NCBI RefSeq assembly: GCF_003285005.1
Contig: NZ_QMFA01000003.1
Location: 150,970 to 214,969, forward strand
Reading direction: 5' to 3'
Length of the DNA stretch: 64,000 bases
Origin: Paenibacillus sp. YN15
GTDB lineage: Bacteria; Bacillota; Bacilli; Paenibacillales; NBRC-103111
Shown: positions 52,785 through 61,213 of the stretch, one piece after another
How the letters are laid out: every line of letters starts with the position of its first letter
Numbering within the stretch: the first letter of the stretch is position 1
Notes under the pieces: model-generated
The model's input: only the letters and a program-made list of their open reading frames with translations
Database searches by the model: none
What the model was told of the DNA's origin: nothing
Translations under genes and position numbers: made by a program

Positions 52785-53630
52785 ATGGATTCGGGCATTA
52801 AGGAACCGTTCAGTATAAAAAAGCTTATCGGCACCATCCTGCTTCTCGTTGTCAGCATCCTGTTCCTGCTGCCTTTCGTCTGGATGCTGTCGGCTTCCTT
52901 CAAGGTGGAAACAGATGTGTTCACCTATCCCATCCAGTGGATTCCCAAGCATTGGAACGCCATTGAAAACTACAAGGAAGTCTGGTTGGGCTCCAATCCC
53001 TTCTACAAATATTATCTCAATTCGATTGTGGTGTCCGTGGCCACAACCGCTATCTCCTGCGTGGTGTCGGCGCTTGCGGCATATGGCTTTACCAAGATCG
53101 AGTTCAAGGGCCGCAACGGCATGTTCCTGCTGATTCTGGCCACCTACATGGTGCCGGGACAAGCCATCCTGGTTCCCCAATTCATCCTGTACCGCAACAT
53201 CGGCCTGTTCGACAGCCTGCTGGGTCTTGTCATTATCAACTGCTTCAGTGTATTGGGCACCTTCATGCTGCGCCAGTTCTTCATGAGCCTGAGTACGGAG
53301 TATATAGAATCCGGCAAAATCGACGGCGCCAGCCACGCCCGGATCTTCTGGCAGATTGCGCTGCCGCTGGTTCGTCCTTCCGTGGCCACCTATGCCATTC
53401 TCCGGTTTATCTGGACCTGGAACGACTACCAGAATCCGTTGATCTTCATCCGTTCGGACAAGTGGTATACGATCCAACTGGCGATGCAGAAATTTGCTTC
53501 TCTGAACGGCGAGTTCTACTCTCTGATTATGGCTGCCGCGGTTTCGGCCATTCTGCCGCTCTTGATTATTTTCATCATCGGCCAAAAGAACGTAATCGAA
53601 GGTATTGCCTTGGGTGGTGTCAAAGGGTAA
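52785..53630 (+). CDS. ABC importer C, permease (UgpE/MalG type)
   Basis: 281 residues, six helices, EAA loop EYIESGKIDGASHARIFWQIALPLVRPSVATY, and the end IGQKNVIEGIALGGVKG typical of MalG-like permeases. AGAGGAGG precedes the ATG. A strong terminator follows, so this pair is its own transcription unit. Confidence 0.92.
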   Translation: MDSGIKEPFSIKKLIGTILLLVVSILFLLPFVWMLSASFKVETDVFTYPIQWIPKHWNAIENYKEVWLGSNPFYKYYLNSIVVSVATTAISCVVSALAAYGFTKIEFKGRNGMFLLILATYMVPGQAILVPQFILYRNIGLFDSLLGLVIINCFSVLGTFMLRQFFMSLSTEYIESGKIDGASHARIFWQIALPLVRPSVATYAILRFIWTWNDYQNPLIFIRSDKWYTIQLAMQKFASLNGEFYSLIMAAAVSAILPLLIIFIIGQKNVIEGIALGGVKG

Positions 53631-53677
53631 TTTTGAAGGAAAGCACCCGCCGCACAAGCAGGATTACATGCTGCAAT

Positions 53678-53723
53678 ATACGCGAGAGGGAGGGTGCAGG
53701 CTCTTCCTCCCGCGTATTTTTGT
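53678..53723 (+). terminator. Terminator between importer C permeases and the kinase gene
   Basis: ATACGCG (53678-53684) pairs with CGCGTAT (53711-53717), and an inner GGGAGG/CCTCC stem supports it. TTTTTGT follows. It separates the permease unit from the kinase-regulator unit. Confidence 0.85.
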
Positions 53724-53792
53724 CTATGGAGCCTGGACATGGGCGCCGGTAAAAAGCGGCATACTCCAATTATCCGCAAAGGGGGGCTGTTT

Positions 53793-55583
53793 ATGAGATG
53801 GGTCCGGTCTTCCTTTGCCGCCAGATCCTTTAGAAGCAAGCTGATTCTCGCATCAGTGGCGTGCATCCTGCTGCCGGCCTTGGGCACCATGATGGTGTAT
53901 AACTATCTGACCCGGGACGCGGTGAAGGACCAGGCGATACAGAATGCCGACCAAACCCTGAAGCTGGTGGAAGGGCATGTATCCAACGAGTTTCGGTACA
54001 TGCTCTATCTGATGAATTATTTTACCGTGGATCAGGACATTCTGTTCCTTCTGAAGAATCTGGCGGCGGAGCCCTATGACCGCAACCGGGAGACGGAGGA
54101 GCAGTTTCTGAACGGCAATGAGGTGCGCAAGAGCATCAGCAGCCTGACTGCGGCAGGCCAGCAAAGCTTTGTGTCCATTGTGCTGAACAACGGCATGGCG
54201 TTTACTAATTATTGGGGTTATGAATATGATCCCCGGCTGCTGCTGGACAAGCCCTGGGTCAAGGAATCGGAGAATACCTTCGGCTTGGAGTCCTACTGGG
54301 CCGGAGTTATGCCTACCGTCTTCAGCAGCGAGAAGGCCCGGAATCCCTACCAGATTACCTCCGTCCGTCCCCTCCGGGGAGACCGGAATGCCATATACGG
54401 CTATGTGGTGGTAACGGTAATGGAGAGTCTGATTCACCAATACTTCGAGGGGCTGCCTACCCGGCAGGAGATTATGCTGCTGGACCGGGAGGACAGAATT
54501 TTGTCCCATACGGACAGCGGACTCATCGGCTCCCCCTTTCCCGAAATGAGAGAGGTGCTTTCCCGGGAGGGCACGCCGATTCTTCAACGGGGAGGCATCG
54601 CCTATCTGGTATCGGAAAAGGAAATCAGCATCGGCGGCTGGAAGCTGGTTTCCCTGACTCCGTACAAGTCCGCTGTGGCCAAGATCAATGATATTTTCCA
54701 GAACGTCTTCCTGTTTCAGCTTGTATCCTTCATTCTGTTCTTCCTGCTGCTGCTGGTTCTTCTCCGGGCGTTCACCAAGCCGCTGGTAAAGCTGGACAAG
54801 GTGGCTCTGCGGGTGCAGCAGGGGGATCTGGAGGTGCGCTCCTCCATCCGCGGCCAGGATGAGGTGGGCCGGCTGGGCAAGTCCTTCGATCAGATGCTGG
54901 ACCGGATCTCCGACATGATCAGGGAGATTACGGAGACCCAGGCCCGCAAGCGCAAGGCCGAGCTGGATATGCTGCAGGCCCAGATCAATCCCCACTTCCT
55001 GTTCAATGTCATGAACTCCATCCGCATGAAGGTGATGAGGAACGGGGACAGGGAGAGCGCCGATATGCTCAGTTCCTTGTCCAAGCTGCTGCGTATGACC
55101 ATCCAGGATACAGGCAATATCCCCCTCCACGATGAGGTGGAGACGGCTATCGATTATGTATTGCTGATGAACATGAGGCAGAAGCAGGAGGTGGCGCTGG
55201 AGGTGGATATCGCCGCCGATGTGCTGATGGAGCGGGTGCCGCGTTTTGTCCTTCAGCCGCTGATTGAGAATGCCCTGATTCATGGCTTGAACCAGATGGA
55301 GGGAACCATCTATCTGCATGCCAAAAGAGAAGAGGGGGCGATTCTGATTCAGGTCAGGGACAACGGCAAGGGGATGGATGCCGCCGCCTTGGAGGGGCTG
55401 CGCCGCCGGATGCTGGGGCTGCATGGGGAGGCGGAGGACAGGAGCGAGAAGAGGGGCTTTTCCGGAATTGGGCTGGCCAATGTGTACGAGCGGATGCGGA
55501 TGACCTTCGGAAGCAGCTTCAGTATGGAGATTGAAAGTGAAGAAGGAGCCGGTACGTGCATTTCCATGTACCTGCCCCTTTAA
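53793..55583 (+). CDS. YesM-type sensor histidine kinase of importer C
   Basis: 596 residues. Helix 1 (LILASVACILLPALGTMMVYNYL), an extracellular Cache-like sensor (about 45-300), helix 2 (VFLFQLVSFILFFLLLLVLL), HAMP, then AQINPHFLFNVMNSIRMKV (phospho-His in NPHFLFN) and the ATPase boxes LQPLIENALIHGLN and DNGKGM. AAAGGGGGG precedes ATG 53793. The upstream part of the frame (from 53694) overlaps the terminator. It is paired with the regulator at 55620. Confidence 0.92.
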   Translation: MRWVRSSFAARSFRSKLILASVACILLPALGTMMVYNYLTRDAVKDQAIQNADQTLKLVEGHVSNEFRYMLYLMNYFTVDQDILFLLKNLAAEPYDRNRETEEQFLNGNEVRKSISSLTAAGQQSFVSIVLNNGMAFTNYWGYEYDPRLLLDKPWVKESENTFGLESYWAGVMPTVFSSEKARNPYQITSVRPLRGDRNAIYGYVVVTVMESLIHQYFEGLPTRQEIMLLDREDRILSHTDSGLIGSPFPEMREVLSREGTPILQRGGIAYLVSEKEISIGGWKLVSLTPYKSAVAKINDIFQNVFLFQLVSFILFFLLLLVLLRAFTKPLVKLDKVALRVQQGDLEVRSSIRGQDEVGRLGKSFDQMLDRISDMIREITETQARKRKAELDMLQAQINPHFLFNVMNSIRMKVMRNGDRESADMLSSLSKLLRMTIQDTGNIPLHDEVETAIDYVLLMNMRQKQEVALEVDIAADVLMERVPRFVLQPLIENALIHGLNQMEGTIYLHAKREEGAILIQVRDNGKGMDAAALEGLRRRMLGLHGEAEDRSEKRGFSGIGLANVYERMRMTFGSSFSMEIESEEGAGTCISMYLPL

Positions 55584-55619
55584 GGATAAATTGCGCAGCG
55601 GCGAGGAGGTGTGGGGCCC

Positions 55620-57227
55620 ATGTACAAAGTGATGCTGGTGGATGACGATTATCCGGTGCTGGAGCTGTTGTCCGAAGCCATTCCCTGGGACCGGCTGGGG
55701 GTTGAGCTTATGGGCGTCTATGAGAATGGAGCGGTGGCGCTGGAGGCGGCCCAAACGGTAATGCCCGATATTGTGGTCACGGACATCGGAATGCCGCGGT
55801 TGAACGGGCTGGAGCTGATCCGCGCTTTGAAGGAATTGAATCCCGCCATCCGGGTGGTGATTCTCTCCTGCCACAGCGAGTTTCACTACGCCCAGCAGGC
55901 CATGAAGCTGAATGTGCAGGACTACCTGGTCAAGGACACCCTTGATCCCCAGGACCTGGAGACACTGCTTGGGCAGATGAAGGCGAGTCTGGATGAGGAA
56001 ACCAGCCGGTTTATGAAGAACGACCAGCTCCGCCAGCTGGTGGACCGGAACCGGGAGCAGCATAAGGAGGCTTTTATCCGGGGAACGGTCCATACGCCTC
56101 TCCTCAATGAGCTGTCATGGATAAACGAGGCGGAAGCTTTTGGGCTGGCGACAGGCGGCTCGTTCCTTCCGGTGATCTGCTATATCGATGGGCAGCGCTC
56201 CGCCCGGCAGCGTTTCGTGACCGATGATGTGCTCCGGTTTGCCGTCAATAACCTGCTGGAAGAGATGCTGGCGGAAGTAAAAACCAATATTGTAAATTTT
56301 ACTTATGATGCCCTCCGGTCCTTCATCATTGCTCCGGTGGTGGGCGGAATCAAGACCAATCCGTATGATCTGGCGGAAGCCTTGTTCAGGCGCATTCAGG
56401 CGGCGTCCGCCGGCACAATTAAGGTCGGCTTGTCCTTTATTATCGGGACTATGTGCAAGACTCCCCAGGAGCTGAAGCAGGAACTGAACGGATTGCTGGG
56501 CTCCTCCGGGCAGCGCTTTTATATGTATAGCAATTCGTTGGAGAGGAAGAATAAGCAGGTATTCTCTTCAGCCGATTTGTTCGCTTCCTATGATGAAGCG
56601 GCCAATGAATTTCGGGAAATTCTCATCGAGGGGAAGGCGGACCAGGTGCAGCCTGTCATCCGTCGCTGGATGCAGTTCATCCGGGAGGAACGCTTCCGGC
56701 CGGATACGGTGAAGGACTGGGCGATGAAGCTGATGCTGGATCTGAAGCTGAAGCTGCAATCCATGCAGATGTTCCGCAACCATTTCTCCGTGGAGATTCT
56801 TCACCGGGAGCTTCTGGAGATCGATACGCTGGAGGAAATGGAGCTGTGGATGATTCATTTCTTTGAATCCTCCCTGGTGGTGGCCGGCGAAGTCAAGGAG
56901 CTGAGCAAGCGCACGGAGGTGTTGGATGCTTGCCAGTATGTCACTCTGAATTTGAACCGGCGGATTACTCTGGATGAGGTGGCGGAGCATCTTTTCATGA
57001 ACCCCAGCTACTTCAGCAGGCTGTTCCGCAAGGAGACCGGCGAAACCTTCATTGAATACGTCAACCGGATGAAGGTGGAGCGGGCCAAGGAGCTGCTGGA
57101 CCAGACCAGCTTGTCTGTAGCCAAAATCGGGGAAACCCTGGGATACGACAATCACAGCTACTTCATCAAGATGTTCCGTTCTGTGGCGGGGACAACCCCT
57201 CAGGAGTACCGGAACGGGAATTCATAA
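55620..57227 (+). CDS. YesN-type response regulator of importer C
   Basis: 535 residues. Receiver domain with VDDDYP and VVTDIGMPRLNG (phospho-Asp near residue 56) and the Lys of YLVKDTL, a central region of about 270 residues, then an AraC domain (about 430-532: ITLDEVAEHLFMNPSYFSRLFRKETGETFIEYV; VAKIGETLGYDNHSYFIKMFRSVAGTTPQEYR). GAGGAGG precedes ATG 55620. It probably activates the two promoters with matching elements at 51739-51804 and 57249-57314, placing permeases and binding protein under one signal. Confidence 0.92.
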   Translation: MYKVMLVDDDYPVLELLSEAIPWDRLGVELMGVYENGAVALEAAQTVMPDIVVTDIGMPRLNGLELIRALKELNPAIRVVILSCHSEFHYAQQAMKLNVQDYLVKDTLDPQDLETLLGQMKASLDEETSRFMKNDQLRQLVDRNREQHKEAFIRGTVHTPLLNELSWINEAEAFGLATGGSFLPVICYIDGQRSARQRFVTDDVLRFAVNNLLEEMLAEVKTNIVNFTYDALRSFIIAPVVGGIKTNPYDLAEALFRRIQAASAGTIKVGLSFIIGTMCKTPQELKQELNGLLGSSGQRFYMYSNSLERKNKQVFSSADLFASYDEAANEFREILIEGKADQVQPVIRRWMQFIREERFRPDTVKDWAMKLMLDLKLKLQSMQMFRNHFSVEILHRELLEIDTLEEMELWMIHFFESSLVVAGEVKELSKRTEVLDACQYVTLNLNRRITLDEVAEHLFMNPSYFSRLFRKETGETFIEYVNRMKVERAKELLDQTSLSVAKIGETLGYDNHSYFIKMFRSVAGTTPQEYRNGNS

Positions 57228-57248
57228 ACTCCCGAGACTTCCGCTACA

Positions 57249-57314
57249 ATGTCAAAATAACATCGGGAGAAGTAAATATTGCGTTATCAACGGAAATTTC
57301 GTCCTTGCTATAAT
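57249..57314 (+). promoter_or_regulatory. Response-regulator-type promoter of binding protein C
   Basis: ATGTCAAAAT (57249-57258), 22 bases, GCGTTATC (57281-57288), 20 bases, TATAAT (57309-57314), the same arrangement as at 51739-51804. A weak CcpA-like site with an AAAGCGCT core (57331-57344) follows the start region and could give catabolite repression. Confidence 0.75.
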
Positions 57315-57373
57315 CAAAGTGCAAGACGAGAGAAAGCGCTATACATTCTCGATTAATATGGAGGGGTCCCTAC

Positions 57374-58747
57374 ATGCAAAAGCGTAAATTGACGGCAGGT
57401 TTGCTGTGCGGCGCTTTGGTTGCCGGAATGCTGGCAGGCTGCGGCAGTAAAGACGAGAGCAATAACGGCAATGCCGCTGCTACAGACGGCAACAAGCAGG
57501 TTACCATCAAGTTTCATGCCTTCGGCAGCGAAGCCCAGCAAAACTGGAGCAAGGTTATCAGTGCCTTCGAGACCAAGTATCCCAACATTAAGGTGGATCT
57601 GATCAACCTGAGTGAAAAGGGCGATACCCAGGAATATGCCAAAAAGCTGGACCTGGCGGCTGCCTCCAATGAAGCCATGGACGTGATCATGTTCAGTGAA
57701 GCGGGCATGTACGCCCAGCGTGTAGCCTTGGGCATGGTTGCTCCTCTGGATGATTTCATCAATAAGGAAGGCTATAAGGTTCCCGAGGAATACAAGGTGG
57801 ATACTATGCTGAACGGCAAATATTACGCTTTGCCCGGCAAGTTCAACCCCTGGTATGTGCTTCTGAACAAGACCCATCTGGACGAGGCGGGCTTGAAGGT
57901 TCCCACCGACTGGACCTGGGATGACTTCCGGGATTACGCCAAAAAGCTGACCAAGGGCGAAGGCGCCACCAAGCGGTACGGCACCTATTTCCACGGCCCC
58001 CAAGGCGGCGGCTGGCTGGAATTCACCCGGTTGGCCATGGCCAACCAGGCTACCGGCGGCGACTATCTGAAGGAAGACGGCACCTCCAATCTGGACAACC
58101 CCAACTTCCGCAAGTCCATTGAGCTGCGCTACAACATGGAGAAGGTGGACAAGTCCTCCACTCCTTACACCGATATGATTTCGCAGAAGCTGAACTACCG
58201 TCCGCAGTTCTTCAACCAAGCGGCCAGCATGATCGTCATCGGCAGCTGGATGAACTCCGAAATCGGCGGCACCGAGCAATTCCCGCTGAACTTCAATGTG
58301 GCGGTGGCTCCGTTCCCGAAGAACAATGCCGGGGATAAAGACACCTATTCCATGGTGACTACCGACTTCTACGCCATGTCCAATAACTCCAAGAACAAGG
58401 ATGCGGCTTACCAGTTCATCCGGTTCGCCACCACCGAAGGCGTAATTGCCCAAGAGAAGTATGTTCCGTCCTGGTCCAAGATCAAGGACGACCAGCTGAG
58501 CTCCATCATCGACACCATTCTGGCCGGCACCAAGAATCCGGAAAAGGTGGACAAGGAATCCCTGAAGCGGGTTCTGCTCAGCGCCAAGTCTACCAGCCTG
58601 GTGCCTCCCGCTTCCTACAATGCGGATGTGTACAAGGTTATCAACGAGGAATATGAAAAGCTCATCCTGGATAAGCAAAACATCGACCAGATGATCAAGA
58701 ACTCCCAGGAACGCACGCAAAAGCTGATTGACGCCAACAAAAAATAA
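57374..58747 (+). CDS. ABC importer C, sugar-binding lipoprotein (family 1)
   Basis: 457 residues. The lipobox is LAGC (Cys near residue 22) after KRKLTAGLLCGALVAGMLAG, followed by an Asn/Gly-rich linker and a family-1 solute-binding fold (VTIKFHAFGSEAQQNWSKVISAFETKYPNIKVDLI; NTDWTW-like PTDWTWDDFRDYAKKLTKG). It captures the sugar for the permeases at 51858-53630. GGAGGGG precedes the ATG. It is a separate transcription unit with its own promoter and terminator, so it can be made in excess. Confidence 0.93.
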   Translation: MQKRKLTAGLLCGALVAGMLAGCGSKDESNNGNAAATDGNKQVTIKFHAFGSEAQQNWSKVISAFETKYPNIKVDLINLSEKGDTQEYAKKLDLAAASNEAMDVIMFSEAGMYAQRVALGMVAPLDDFINKEGYKVPEEYKVDTMLNGKYYALPGKFNPWYVLLNKTHLDEAGLKVPTDWTWDDFRDYAKKLTKGEGATKRYGTYFHGPQGGGWLEFTRLAMANQATGGDYLKEDGTSNLDNPNFRKSIELRYNMEKVDKSSTPYTDMISQKLNYRPQFFNQAASMIVIGSWMNSEIGGTEQFPLNFNVAVAPFPKNNAGDKDTYSMVTTDFYAMSNNSKNKDAAYQFIRFATTEGVIAQEKYVPSWSKIKDDQLSSIIDTILAGTKNPEKVDKESLKRVLLSAKSTSLVPPASYNADVYKVINEEYEKLILDKQNIDQMIKNSQERTQKLIDANKK

Positions 58748-58766
58748 TGAGCCTGACAAGGCGGGG

Positions 58767-58800
58767 ATAGAGGGGATCGCTGATCCTCTCTATTTTTCTT
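58767..58800 (+). terminator. Terminator after binding protein C
   Basis: ATAGAGGGGATC (58767-58778) pairs with GATCCTCTCTAT (58782-58793) with one G-T pair and a 3-base loop, followed by TTTTTCTT. Confidence 0.9.
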
Positions 58801-59078
58801 CTAACGGCGGGGAGAGACACTATGTGAGACAAAAGGGGCGCTATGGACCCGGTTTGGCTTAAATAAGGGCTCCTGCTTCCGTTAGAATCCGGCCGCCCTG
58901 TTTTTAGCCGGCATAGAGGCGCTCACTTCCGTTAGGTTTCCTCATGTCCAGGCTGGAGCCCTCGGCTGCGTATCTTTTCGTAAATGCATATGGAATCCTG
59001 CGGCGGAAACTGGTAAAATGAAATGGGTTTCATTACTTTAAACGTTTTAACAATCGATGTGTAAAGGAGTTTGAATTC
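58801..59078 (+). other. Intergenic region before GH88 with short direct repeats
   Basis: No gene seen. It holds two related blocks, GGGCTCCTGCTTCCGTTAG (58867-58885) and GGCGCTCACTTCCGTTAG (58918-58935), 51 bp apart; they are probably extragenic repeats. It also holds the GH88 promoter and operator. TTTAAACGTTTTAA at 59037-59050 is a further near-palindrome. Confidence 0.45.
59011..59032 (+). promoter_or_regulatory. GH88 promoter -10 region with LacI-type operator
   Basis: An extended -10, TGGTAAAAT (59011-59019), is directly followed by TGAAATGGGTTTCA (59019-59032), identical over 14 bases to half of the double operator before GH42. A repressor bound here would cover the transcription start. 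The LacI protein at 45664 is the likely partner, which would link GH42 and GH88 in one regulon. Confidence 0.75.
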
Positions 59079-60215
59079 ATGAGCTTACCGCAAAATTGGG
59101 CCCAGGACGCATGGGACAAAACAGTGGAGAAGATTGGACGGACCAGCAAGCGCATCAAAGACGGCTTCCCCCATGCCAGTGCAGACGGGATGTACAAGCT
59201 GGAGCCGGCATATTGGTGGACTGCTGGCTTTTGGCCGGGGCTGCTTTGGCTGCTGTACCGGAAAACCGGAGACGCCGGTTTGCGGGAGTTGGCCGAATCC
59301 TGCGAAAAGCAGCTGGACAGCGTAATTTCCGACTATTACAAGCTGGATCACGATATTGGCTTTATGTGGACGCTGACCAGCGTGGCCCGGTACAAGGTTC
59401 TGGGCGCCGCGGAGGCGGAGGATTCCAAGCGCCGCGGACTGCTGGCGGCCAATTTGCTGGCGGCGCGGTTCAATGTCCAGGGCAACTATATCCGGGCCTG
59501 GAACCCGTGGCATGAGGGCCAGGAGAATGCGGGCTGGGCCATTATCGACTGCATGATGAATCTGTCCCTGCTGCATTGGGCCACCGAAATTACCGGTGAT
59601 CCCCGCTACCGCCATATCGCCGTCCGCCATGCCGATACGGCGCTGGACCATTTTATCCGGCCGGACGGCTCGGTGAACCATATCGTAATCTTCGATCCTC
59701 TTACCGGGGAGAAGGTATCCGTCAACGGCGGCCAGGGCTTTGCGCCGGATTCCGCCTGGTCCCGGGGGGCGTCCTGGGCCATCTATGGCATGGCGCTGTC
59801 CTGCAAGCACACCGGCGATCTCCGCTATCTGGAGGCGGCCAAGCGGGTGGCCCATTTCTTCATCGCCAATCTGCCTGAGGATCATGTGCCCCATTGGGAT
59901 TTCCGGCTGCCTGAGGATGTGCCCCATTACCGGGACTCCTCCGCCGGCGCTTGCGCCGCCTGCGGTTTGCTGCTGATCGCCGAGCAGGTGGACGGTCTGG
60001 AGGCGGATCTGTACCGCCAAGCCGGGGAGCGGATTCTCCATTCCCTGTATGCCAACTATGGCTCCTGGGATTCCGCGGAGGAGGAAGGGCTGATCCTGCA
60101 CGGCACCAGCCACTACCCGGAACGCAAAAACATGGATGTGCCGCTGATCTACGGCGACTATTATTTCGTGGAGGGCCTGTCCCGTTTGCTGGGGCATGGG
60201 GAGTTGTTCTGGTAA
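59079..60215 (+). CDS. GH88 unsaturated glucuronyl hydrolase
   Basis: 378 residues, a single alpha/alpha6 barrel, no signal peptide. It resembles the unsaturated glucuronyl hydrolase of Bacillus sp. GL1: YWWTAGFWPGLLWLLY, DHDIGFMWTLT (Asp92), WAIIDCMMNLSLLHWA (Asp157), WSRGASWAIYGMAL and HYRDSSAGA. The two Asp residues match the catalytic pair of that enzyme. It removes the 4,5-unsaturated glucuronic acid left by polysaccharide lyases, by hydration of the double bond. GH105 is the nearest alternative family. It probably belongs to the LacI regulon described at the operator. Confidence 0.88.
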   Translation: MSLPQNWAQDAWDKTVEKIGRTSKRIKDGFPHASADGMYKLEPAYWWTAGFWPGLLWLLYRKTGDAGLRELAESCEKQLDSVISDYYKLDHDIGFMWTLTSVARYKVLGAAEAEDSKRRGLLAANLLAARFNVQGNYIRAWNPWHEGQENAGWAIIDCMMNLSLLHWATEITGDPRYRHIAVRHADTALDHFIRPDGSVNHIVIFDPLTGEKVSVNGGQGFAPDSAWSRGASWAIYGMALSCKHTGDLRYLEAAKRVAHFFIANLPEDHVPHWDFRLPEDVPHYRDSSAGACAACGLLLIAEQVDGLEADLYRQAGERILHSLYANYGSWDSAEEEGLILHGTSHYPERKNMDVPLIYGDYYFVEGLSRLLGHGELFW

Positions 60216-60244
60216 GGAGCGCCGTGCCGGAAATGTGGAAAATC

Positions 60245-60286
60245 AAGCTGACATCAGCCTATTTGGCGGTGTCGGCTTTTTCTTTT
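60245..60286 (+). terminator. Terminator after GH88
   Basis: AAGCTGACATC (60245-60255) pairs with GGTGTCGGCTT (60268-60278), with two G-T pairs, and is followed by TTTTCTTTT. Confidence 0.8.
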
Positions 60287-60330
60287 GACATATGCGCTGC
60301 CTAAGCTCTGCATTAGTATTCACCTTGTCA

Positions 60331-60359
60331 TTGACTGGAAGTTCACACGGTGCTAATAT
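60331..60359 (+). promoter_or_regulatory. Promoter of the winged-helix regulator gene
   Basis: TTGACT (60331-60336) and TAATAT (60354-60359) with 17-base spacing, 67 bases before the start codon. Confidence 0.6.
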
Positions 60360-60425
60360 AAAATCACAGGAAACACAAAAAGCACAAAAAGACCAAAAAC
60401 TAAGAACCAAACTGAGGTGAGCGGC

Positions 60426-61100
60426 ATGACCCTGACTACGCGGCGGATGCAATTTTTGCAGAAGCTGGTTGACCTGTACCACAAAACCAGCCTCCCCATC
60501 CATTATGAAACCTTGGGCCAAGCATTGGGCGTCAGCAAATGGACGGCTTATGACATGCTGAAGGAAATCGAAAAGCTGGGCTTTGTGTCCCGGAGCTATG
60601 AGGGCAATCCCAATGAAACGGGCCGTTCTCAAGTGGTTTTCACTCCTACGGCTAAAGCCTCCGGCCTGCTCAAGCAAAGCCGGACCGATACTGCGGATTC
60701 TGGAGCATGGAATGAGACAGTTGCCGGCATTAAAGCTCTGCTGAAAAGCCTGAAATATACCGGCGTTAACGATTTGATCAAAAAAGTGCTGAAGGAGATT
60801 CCCGAAAAAACCACCAATGTGGAATTTTGCGGATACGTCCTGGGGCTGTTAATGATTTACCTGAAAAAACTGGGGGGAAAGACGGAAACCCTGATCCGCC
60901 ATATTTCGGGCAAGGCGCCGGATAAGGAAATGGGGCTGACCATGTTTGTGGGAACAGTTCTGGGAACCATCATCCATAGCGTCAATGAGGAGCTGGGGCT
61001 AGAAGCCGCGGACCTGGTAGCTGAATTTTTAAGGATCATGAAGGAGCTGCCCGTCAAAGAGCAGGCCATGCTGTATGAGCTGATGGGCGAAGCTCTGTGA
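60426..61100 (+). CDS. Winged-helix transcriptional regulator, uncharacterised
   Basis: 224 residues. The N-terminal 70 residues form a winged helix: MQFLQKLVDLYHKTSLPIHYETLGQALGVSKWTAYDMLKEIEKLGFVSRSY, with VSKWTAYDML as the recognition helix. The rest is alpha-helical with amphipathic segments (VEFCGYVLGLLMIYLKKLG; MFVGTVLGTIIHSVNEELG) and could be a dimerisation or ligand domain. I recognise the type from Bacillales and Clostridia but not a named function. The start at 60426 is preceded by GAGGTG. GTG at 60417 is in frame but overlaps that site. It is cotranscribed at most with the membrane protein at 61214. Confidence 0.75.
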   Translation: MTLTTRRMQFLQKLVDLYHKTSLPIHYETLGQALGVSKWTAYDMLKEIEKLGFVSRSYEGNPNETGRSQVVFTPTAKASGLLKQSRTDTADSGAWNETVAGIKALLKSLKYTGVNDLIKKVLKEIPEKTTNVEFCGYVLGLLMIYLKKLGGKTETLIRHISGKAPDKEMGLTMFVGTVLGTIIHSVNEELGLEAADLVAEFLRIMKELPVKEQAMLYELMGEAL

Positions 61101-61102
61101 GG

Positions 61103-61175
61103 TTAGGGCGTGTATGCCAACACACACGCTAAGACCGAATGACAAGCTCGCAAGAGCTTTGTAGAGTTTTTGGGT
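61103..61175 (+). terminator. Terminator region after the winged-helix gene
   Basis: ACAAGCTC (61142-61149) pairs with GAGCTTTGT (61154-61162) with one bulge, followed by AGAGTTTTT. Just before it, TTAGGGCGTGT (61103-61113) and ACACGCTAAG (61123-61132) form another stem. The TAGGGCGTGT part matches the MITE end at 61802, so this may be the scar of a related element. Confidence 0.6.
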
Positions 61176-61213
61176 TTTATGGGTGAATAATAAACTGGAA
61201 AGGGATGAGAGAA

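Noticed and set aside
53853-56093. 746-codon open frame on the minus strand across the kinase and regulator genes
   Set aside because: It is fully antisense to two genes with clear family motifs, spans their gap, and has no recognisable domains. It arises from GC-rich third positions.
57353-58759. 468-codon minus-strand open frame opposite binding protein C
   Set aside because: It is antisense to a clear lipoprotein gene, and its frame enters the terminator of that gene.
59079-60215. GH105 (YteR-type) assignment for the GH88 gene
   Set aside because: The DHDIGF and AIIDC motifs and overall order fit GH88 unsaturated glucuronyl hydrolase better, though the two families are related.
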